From assembly GCA_002171085.1 (NCBI GenBank), contig NHGV01000003.1:113559-126474 (forward strand): a stretch of 12,916 nt of DNA, read 5' to 3'. A program made the translations under genes and the position numbers. Shown here piece by piece: positions 6,963 to 12,916 of the stretch (position 1 is the first letter of the stretch; each line of letters opens with the position of its first letter). The stretch comes from Pelagibacteraceae bacterium TMED146. GTDB lineage: Bacteria; Pseudomonadota; Alphaproteobacteria; Pelagibacterales; Pelagibacteraceae. The notes below the pieces were generated by a model that had not been told where the DNA came from, ran no database searches, and worked only from the letters and a program-made list of their open reading frames with translations.

Positions 6963-7829
6963 TTACCATTTCAGCTCTTGTTGAAACTTATTTATTTGTA
7001 GACTTTCTATTTCATTTGATTTCAATAATTTATCAAAATTTAAATTGTTGTTCCTAAAAAAATCTTTGTAAATGCCATTTAAAATTAATAAGGAATCTAT
7101 ATAATTATTTTGTGCTCCACAAATATCTGTTTTTAAATTATCGCCTATAGCTAATATTCTGTTCTTCTCGATTTCTATATCAAGAATTCTGGATATCTGA
7201 TTTATTGCAAACTCGTAAATTGTCTCATAAGGTTTTCCAAAATATTTTACTTTGCCACCTAATTTTTTATAATATTTTGCAAGCGCACCAGCGCAAAACT
7301 CGATCTTATCTCCTCTAGAAACAACCTCGTCAGGATTTGCACATAAAAAAGATTTATTATTATTTATTAAATTCATAAAAAAATTCTCATAGTTCGATAT
7401 ATCTTGACCGATCTTATCTATTAAACCTGTACAAACTACTTCTTCTGCATCATCTATATTTTTAGTAATATTTTTAATTTCAAAAAAAAGATCGCTATCT
7501 TTATCTGGGCCCAAATGAAAAAATTTTTTATCTTTATTATTTAATATATATTTTCTAGTAACATCCCCAGATGTAATGAGAAGATCAATTAAATCTAAAT
7601 CAAAATTTAATTTTAATAAAAACTTTTTTACTGTTTCATTTGTTCTGGGGGCGTTTGATATCAAAACTATTTTTTTTTTGTTACTCTTTAGTTTTTCTAA
7701 GACATGAATAGCATTATCAAATAATTTAACTCCATTATGTATAACGCCCCATAAATCTACAAAATAAATATCGTAATATCTTGAAATGTCCTTAAAATTA
7801 ATAATCTCTTCTGGAAACTGTTTTCTCAT
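6963..7829 (-). CDS. HAD superfamily class IIA hydrolase (TIGR01459-like)
   Basis: This is a predicted cytoplasmic HAD-fold phosphatase of unknown substrate, 288 residues long. Motif I is FVDLWGVIHNG (23-33), with nucleophile Asp25. Motif II is VLISNAPR (55-62, Ser58). The large class IIA cap holds TSGDVTRKYI (86-95) and CANPDEVVSRGD (163-174). Motif III is YFGKPY (196-201, Lys199). Motif IV is AIGDNLKTDICGA (227-239, Asp230 and Asp235). The second Asp of the usual DxD motif is Trp (D-L-W). From memory this is characteristic of the alphaproteobacterial TIGR01459 subgroup, so it is probably not a degraded gene. Whether the protein hydrolyses phosphate esters efficiently without that acid/base is open. 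The gene sits directly before ribF, suggesting a possible house-cleaning role on flavin or sugar phosphates, but this is inference from position only. Confidence 0.85.
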   Translation of the reverse strand: MRKQFPEEIINFKDISRYYDIYFVDLWGVIHNGVKLFDNAIHVLEKLKSNKKKIVLISNAPRTNETVKKFLLKLNFDLDLIDLLITSGDVTRKYILNNKDKKFFHLGPDKDSDLFFEIKNITKNIDDAEEVVCTGLIDKIGQDISNYENFFMNLINNNKSFLCANPDEVVSRGDKIEFCAGALAKYYKKLGGKVKYFGKPYETIYEFAINQISRILDIEIEKNRILAIGDNLKTDICGAQNNYIDSLLILNGIYKDFFRNNNLNFDKLLKSNEIESLQINKFQQELKW

Positions 7830-7832
7830 TTT

Positions 7833-9197
7833 TTATTCAGTTTTCTGAAGAGTATTTTTCAAGTTATCTATCAATTGATCAATTTGATTTTTTTGAATTA
7901 TTAATGGTGGCGATAAAGCTATAATATCACCAGTCACTCTTAATAATGTTTTTTGATTTTCAAAAGCTTCACACAAAACATTATATGCTCTCCTTGTAGG
8001 CTTTCCATCCATAGGCTCAAGCTCTACAGCTCCAATTAGTCCAAGATTTCTAATATCGATTATATTTCTCACTCCTTTTAAAGAGTGTACTGCATCTTCC
8101 CAATATATAGATAATTCATTAGCTCTTTCAAAAAGTTTTTCGTCTTCATAAAGTTTTAAAGTTGCTAAAGATGCTGCGCAGGCTAATGGATGGGCTGAAT
8201 AAGTATACCCATGAAACAGATCAATTGTCTTTTCATCTTTATTCATAAATGCTTCAAAAATTTTATCTTGCACTAAGACTGCGCCCATTGGTACCGTTCC
8301 ACTGTTTATGCCTTTTGCTAAACATATTAGGTCAGGTGTAACATTAAAATATTGACTCGCAAAAGCCGTACCTAGTCTTCCGAAGCCAGTAATTACTTCA
8401 TCAAAAATTAAAAGAATATCGTTTACATCACATATTTTTTTTAATTTATCTAAATAATTCTTAGGTGGAATTAATACACCAGTTGAACCTGCAACTGGTT
8501 CTACAATAACAGCTGCTATATTAGCCGATCCGTGATTTTGGATCATATCTTCTAATTCATTTGTAAGCTCTTCACCCCAGCTTGGCTGACCTTTAGAGAA
8601 AGCATTTTTTTCTAAATTATGTGTATCTTTTAAATGATAAACTTCTGGTAAAAATTTATTAAACTGACTTCTGTTTTTTTCGATACCACCAACTGAAACT
8701 CCACCAAAATTAGTTCCGTGATATCCTCTGTTTCTGCCAATAAGTATTCTTTTTTTTTCTTTGCCCTTTTCTCTCCAATAAGAGAGGGCAATTTTTAAAG
8801 CACTTTCAACTGCCTCTGATCCAGAGTTTCCAAAAAAAACATGATTAAATCCGTCCGGAGCCATTTGAGATAATTTAGAGCTCAATTCAAATGATTTTGG
8901 GTGCCCCATGTTAAAAGCAGGCGCAAAATCTAGTTCGCTTGCTTGATTTTTAATTGCCTCAACTATTGGCTCTCTATTATGACCGGCGTTACAACACCAT
9001 AACCCAGCTACACCATCCAAAATTTTTTCTCCGGAAGGTGTATAATAATACATACCCTTTGCTTTTGAAATTAATCGAGGTTTTTTTTTGAAGTGTTTAT
9101 TTGCAGAAAAAGGCATCCATAGAGATTCTAAATCATTAGGAAAGTTTGCAGACTCGCAAGATTTGAAGGCTTTTTTGATAGAACTAAATACAGACAT
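7833..9197 (-). CDS. Class III omega-aminotransferase, probably beta-alanine:pyruvate type
   Basis: This PLP enzyme probably moves an amino group from an omega-amino acid such as beta-alanine to pyruvate, giving alanine and a semialdehyde. The 454-residue sequence follows the omega-amino acid:pyruvate aminotransferase pattern closely. LWMPFSANKHFK is at 26-37, GLWCCNAGH at 65-73, and DFAPAFNMGHPKSFEL at 90-105. The PLP-phosphate loop NSGSEAV is at 124-130, and RGYHG at 157-161 supplies the ring-stacking Tyr. IFDEVITGFGRLG is at 264-276 (Asp266). LAKGINSG at 293-300 has the Schiff-base Lys295. LRVTGDIIALSPPLI at 419-433 has a carboxylate-binding Arg420. The substrate cannot be fixed by eye: beta-alanine, taurine, putrescine-derived amines and GABA are all handled by close relatives. 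It heads the minus-strand run, 3 bases before the HAD gene, and is divergent from groES. No clear Shine-Dalgarno precedes its ATG. Confidence 0.88.
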   Translation of the reverse strand: MSVFSSIKKAFKSCESANFPNDLESLWMPFSANKHFKKKPRLISKAKGMYYYTPSGEKILDGVAGLWCCNAGHNREPIVEAIKNQASELDFAPAFNMGHPKSFELSSKLSQMAPDGFNHVFFGNSGSEAVESALKIALSYWREKGKEKKRILIGRNRGYHGTNFGGVSVGGIEKNRSQFNKFLPEVYHLKDTHNLEKNAFSKGQPSWGEELTNELEDMIQNHGSANIAAVIVEPVAGSTGVLIPPKNYLDKLKKICDVNDILLIFDEVITGFGRLGTAFASQYFNVTPDLICLAKGINSGTVPMGAVLVQDKIFEAFMNKDEKTIDLFHGYTYSAHPLACAASLATLKLYEDEKLFERANELSIYWEDAVHSLKGVRNIIDIRNLGLIGAVELEPMDGKPTRRAYNVLCEAFENQKTLLRVTGDIIALSPPLIIQKNQIDQLIDNLKNTLQKTE

Positions 9198-9241
9198 TGT
9201 TTAGCATATACTGCAAAATAGCTCGAAAAACCACATATTCT

Positions 9242-9256
9242 GGGTTTTAGTAACCC
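9242..9256. repeat. Short inverted repeat overlapping the groESL -35 region
   Basis: GGGTT (9242-9246), TTAGT loop (9247-9251) and AACCC (9252-9256) form a perfect 5-bp inverted repeat. Its right arm runs into the CCCCTTGAA of the putative sigma-32 -35 element. It could be an operator half-site pair or a chance palindrome. It lacks a T-tract, so it is not a terminator. Confidence 0.4.
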
Positions 9257-9286
9257 CTTGAAAATTTGGAATTCATAATCATATCT
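9254..9286 (+). promoter_or_regulatory. Putative sigma-32 (RpoH) heat-shock promoter of groESL
   Basis: CCCCTTGAA at 9254-9262 contains the classic heat-shock -35 core CCCTTGAA. After 17 bases from CTTGAA, CATATCT at 9280-9286 fits the alphaproteobacterial RpoH -10 element. Transcription would start near 9292, giving a leader of about 20 bases that ends in the groES Shine-Dalgarno. With no CIRCE site visible, heat control would be through RpoH and not HrcA. The elements are read from the sequence; the sigma-factor assignment is inference from consensus. Confidence 0.72.
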
Positions 9287-9301
9287 CTGCCATAACGTTA
9301 A

Positions 9302-9306
9302 AGGAG
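9302..9306 (+). promoter_or_regulatory. Shine-Dalgarno of groES
   Basis: AGGAG lies six bases before the groES ATG at 9313. It stands out because most genes in this window have no recognisable ribosome binding site, consistent with high expression of the chaperonin. Confidence 0.85.
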
Positions 9307-9312
9307 AAAACT

Positions 9313-9606
9313 ATGAAATTCAGACCGTTACACGATAGAGTGTTAGTTGAATCATTAGAAAGTGAAGAAAAAACTGCTGGTGGAATTATTATTCCTGATA
9401 CTGCAAAAGAAAAACCTCAAGAAGGTAAAGTAGTTGCGGTAGGACCAGGAGCTAAATCAGAAGATGGAAAAATTACACCAATGGATGTCAAAGTAGGTGA
9501 TCAAATTCTTTTTGGAAAGTGGTCAGGCACTGAAGTTAAGATTGATGGAAAAGAATATTCTATCATGAAAGAAAGTGACATCATGGGAGTAATTGCAAAG
9601 AAATAA
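9313..9606 (+). CDS. groES: Co-chaperonin GroES (Hsp10)
   Basis: GroES forms the seven-subunit lid that closes the GroEL folding chamber in the cytoplasm. The 97-residue length is exactly family-typical. [10 protein letters not shown] (3-12) opens the beta-barrel. The mobile loop [18 protein letters not shown] (18-35) carries the hydrophobic Ile-Ile-Ile tripeptide that contacts GroEL. VVAVGPG (40-46) and the roof-loop region follow, then [21 protein letters not shown] (62-82) and DIMGVI (89-94). The ATG is supported by the Shine-Dalgarno at 9302-9306. groEL follows after 17 bases, so the two form an operon under the RpoH-like promoter upstream. The gene is visibly richer in G and C, with more Gly, Val and Glu codons, than the flanking genes. 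This is expected for a conserved, highly expressed protein and is not a sign of transfer. Confidence 0.98.
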   Translation: MKFRPLHDRVLVESLESEEKTAGGIIIPDTAKEKPQEGKVVAVGPGAKSEDGKITPMDVKVGDQILFGKWSGTEVKIDGKEYSIMKESDIMGVIAKK

Positions 9607-9609
9607 TTT

Positions 9610-11276
<1,667 letters not shown>

Positions 11277-11291
11277 TTCCGAACCGAATTT

Positions 11292-11322
11292 AAAAAAGCC
11301 CGGTGTAACCGGGCTTTTTTTT
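11292..11322. terminator. Bidirectional rho-independent terminator between groEL and hisG
   Basis: The GC stem GCCCGG (11298-11303) pairs with CCGGGC (11309-11314) around a 5-base TGTAA loop. Six A precede it and eight T follow it, so the hairpin ends in a U-tract on either strand. It terminates groESL on the plus strand and hisZ-hisG on the minus strand. The hisG stop codon (11323-11321) is built from the edge of the T8 tract. Confidence 0.93.
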
Positions 11323-11983
11323 ACTTAAAAATATCTAATTCTTTTTCTTTAAATTTTTTCGAGACAAATAAACAGGCTGAACTTTTTAATATTTTTCCAT
11401 CAGAAATTATTCTTAGGTTGTTTTCTTTTAGTGTTGATCCTGTCGATGTAATATCAGTTATTAACTCTGCCGAACCTGTAAAGGGGTAAGACTCTGTTGC
11501 ACCTAAACTCCCAACTATTTTAAATTCGGTTACCCCTCTTGATAAAAGGAAATCCTCTGTCAATTTTGGATACTTTGTTGCAACTCTCATTCTTCGATTA
11601 TATTTTTCTTTAAACTCAAAACTAACCTCTTCTAAATCTGCAATATTTTGAACGTCAAGCCAGTCATTTGGTACAGCCACGACTAAATCAGCAAAACCAA
11701 AATCTAGTTTTTTCAAAATCTTAATATTATTTTGATATTCATCTGGTAGTTCCATCAAAAGATCTAAACCTGATACTCCAGCATCTAAAGTTCCATCATT
11801 TAATCTTTCAATGATTTCTCTAGCGTGTAAAAAAATACCATCAAAATTGTCACTTTCTTCAAAATTAAAGAAGTAATTTCTAGAATTTGTATTTTTAATA
11901 TTTAAATTTTTTGACGCAAATATTCTTATGCTTTCATCTTTTAATCTTCCTTTACTGGGTAATCCTAATCTTATTTTGTTCAT
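11321..11983 (-). CDS. hisG: ATP phosphoribosyltransferase, short-form catalytic subunit
   Basis: HisG joins ATP and PRPP to give phosphoribosyl-ATP, the first committed step of histidine synthesis. The 220-residue length marks the short form (HisG-S), which lacks the C-terminal regulatory domain and needs HisZ. LGLPSKGRL (6-14) opens the protein, DAGVSGLDLL (67-76) and VVAVPNDW (101-108) follow, and RMRVATKYP (131-139) leads into the second domain. The PRPP-binding signature is GATESYPFTGSAELITDITS (161-180), followed by TGSTL. The gene overlaps hisZ by 4 bases (ATGA), so the two subunits should be made in a coupled ratio. Its TAA stop falls in the T-tract of the terminator shared with groEL, leaving no 3' spacer. 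Confidence 0.95.
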   Translation of the reverse strand: MNKIRLGLPSKGRLKDESIRIFASKNLNIKNTNSRNYFFNFEESDNFDGIFLHAREIIERLNDGTLDAGVSGLDLLMELPDEYQNNIKILKKLDFGFADLVVAVPNDWLDVQNIADLEEVSFEFKEKYNRRMRVATKYPKLTEDFLLSRGVTEFKIVGSLGATESYPFTGSAELITDITSTGSTLKENNLRIISDGKILKSSACLFVSKKFKEKELDIFK

Positions 11984-12916
11984 ATCAATTGATTTAAATT
12001 AATTGCAGCACCAAAAGCCGGGGTCTGCTTACCACCTAAAGTTTTAATTAAATTATTATATTCACCTCCTCTGGCAAGTTCTTTATTCTGTTTACAAATT
12101 GAAAATGCTAAACCAGTATAATATTGAGTTTCTCTTCCAAACTTGGCATCAAAGATGATATCGTGTTTCGATCCTAATTTTTTGTTTAAATTATTAAATT
12201 TCGATAAAGTTTGATTAATATTTTTTATTTTCAAATTATTTTTTTCAACAAAATTTTTAATAACATTTCTTGATTTACCTAAAGGAACTTTTAATTTTAA
12301 AAAATCCTTAATAATTTTGACACTACGACTACCTCTAAAATTATCTCGTGGATCTTTTATTTTCTTTTCAAATCTCTCAATAATCTCCTCAACGGTTCTA
12401 CCACCAATTACCTTGCCAGCTTCCATTTTTTTAAGTTCTTCAAGTCTATCATAATCAATTTTAATCTTTTCATCATCAAGATCATAATTTGTGTCTAATC
12501 GTTTTAACAGCTCATCAAAATATTCTTTTCTAGAATAATGTCTGATTAATCTTAATTTCCATCTTTGAGGTAAATTTAATGAATTAATTAAATTCTGAAA
12601 TAAACCAAGATCGTTTAAAACGATTTCAATTTTTTTTAATTTTTGAAATACAGATAAAATAGTAGATAAAATTAAATATTCAGGCGACGATTTAGAGTTA
12701 ATAATTTCACAACCAATCTGATCAAAAACATTTAAATCTCTTTTTTTATTCAACTTAAATGCTGATCCAAAATAAGATAATTTTTCAGTCCCCTTTTTTT
12801 TACTTTGAATATATTGAATGGCTGTTGCAATTGTTAAATCAGGTCTCAAACTAATTTCTTTTCCAGACTTATCTTTAAAATTTAATGAGTATTTTTTAAA
12901 AGCTTCTCCGGATCGC
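11980..12916 (-). CDS. hisZ: ATP phosphoribosyltransferase regulatory subunit HisZ (5' end outside window)
   Basis: HisZ is a histidyl-tRNA synthetase paralogue that activates short HisG and relays feedback by histidine. The frame is open to the window edge. The TTG at 12849 is not the start, because 22 further in-frame codons upstream read SGEAFKKY...SGKEISLRPDLT, matching the conserved region before the HisRS/HisZ LRPE-T motif. About 311 codons are visible. Counting from that TTG, HisRS-like features are RPDLT (2-6), GRETQYYTG (238-246, resembling the histidine-binding RGLDYYTG loop) and RGGEYNNL (260-267). In true HisRS the last motif is GGRYDGL. Loss of its Arg, lack of a C-terminal anticodon-binding domain and the 4-base overlap with hisG all favour HisZ over HisS. 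The sequence between these motifs is divergent and Lys-rich. Confidence 0.85.
   Translation of the reverse strand, partial: RSGEAFKKYSLNFKDKSGKEISLRPDLTIATAIQYIQSKKKGTEKLSYFGSAFKLNKKRDLNVFDQIGCEIINSKSSPEYLILSTILSVFQKLKKIEIVLNDLGLFQNLINSLNLPQRWKLRLIRHYSRKEYFDELLKRLDTNYDLDDEKIKIDYDRLEELKKMEAGKVIGGRTVEEIIERFEKKIKDPRDNFRGSRSVKIIKDFLKLKVPLGKSRNVIKNFVEKNNLKIKNINQTLSKFNNLNKKLGSKHDIIFDAKFGRETQYYTGLAFSICKQNKELARGGEYNNLIKTLGGKQTPAFGAAINLNQLI

Larger units (their letters stand above)
9198..9312. promoter_or_regulatory. Divergent control region between the aminotransferase run and groESL
   Basis: This is the only intergenic stretch longer than about 50 bases. It must carry the groESL promoter and probably that of the minus-strand run. 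The plus strand has a sigma-32-like promoter, listed separately. On the minus strand I see no convincing -35/-10 pair. TATATG/TATGCT near 9210-9203 lies so close to the ATG at 9197 that it would give an almost leaderless transcript, and no Shine-Dalgarno precedes that ATG. No CIRCE operator (TTAGCACTC-N9-GAGTGCTAA) is present. Confidence 0.7.

Noticed and set aside
9201..9227. TTAGCA at the left of the divergent region as a possible CIRCE operator for HrcA
   Set aside because: Only the first six bases match; there is no GAGTGCTAA arm at the required 9-base spacing.
9198..9312. A riboswitch or RNA thermometer (for example ROSE-like) ahead of groES or the aminotransferase
   Set aside because: The predicted groES leader is about 20 bases and has no stable structure covering the Shine-Dalgarno; the minus-strand leader shows no conserved aptamer-like helices.
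12847..12849. TTG as the hisZ start codon
   Set aside because: The conserved HisRS/HisZ sequence continues in frame upstream to the window edge, so the gene is cut by the window and not started here.

Overview
The window looks like chromosomal core sequence from a streamlined, very AT-rich alphaproteobacterium, most probably of the SAR11/Pelagibacter type. The basis is the extreme A+T content, mostly Lys/Asn/Ile-rich proteins, gene spacers of a few bases or overlaps of 4-32 bases, and an alphaproteobacterial gene order (HAD-IIA hydrolase, ribF, ileS, lspA, DUF3035/BamF lipoprotein). The presence of hisG plus hisZ argues against an obligate intracellular Rickettsiales genome. The assignment is by eye from protein motifs; no database search was possible.

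Layout. (1) 33-1296, plus strand: an RsuA/RluB-family rRNA pseudouridine synthase overlapping rsmD, a 16S rRNA guanine methyltransferase. This is a small ribosomal RNA modification pair. (2) 9197 down to 1293, minus strand: a seven-gene, almost gapless run. In transcription order it is a class III omega-aminotransferase, a HAD-IIA hydrolase, ribF, ileS, lspA, a BamF-like lipoprotein and pgi. Successive junctions are a 3-base gap, a 1-base gap, then overlaps of 8, 32, 4 and 8 bases. (3) 9198-9312: the only substantial intergenic region (115 bases). It is a divergent control region with a good sigma-32-like promoter and a short inverted repeat. (4) 9313-11276, plus strand: groES-groEL with strong Shine-Dalgarno sites, followed by a textbook terminator. 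(5) 12916 (edge) down to 11321, minus strand: hisZ (5' end outside the window) overlapping hisG by 4 bases. It converges on groEL and shares the terminator.

How the genes relate. LspA cleaves the signal peptides of lipoproteins, and the next gene encodes a lipoprotein that would be its substrate and probably joins the outer-membrane BAM complex. HisZ and short-form HisG together make the ATP phosphoribosyltransferase that starts histidine synthesis. GroES and GroEL form the chaperonin. The aminotransferase and pgi look like metabolic genes added to the two ends of the conserved ribF-ileS-lspA-bamF core.

I found no tRNA, rRNA, CRISPR, insertion sequence, phage or defence gene, and nothing that amounts to an undescribed system. 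The points worth a second look are small: the control region at 9198-9312, the shared terminator, the HIGT active-site variant and odd zinc knuckle of IleRS, the A10 tract joining lspA to bamF, and several motif substitutions.
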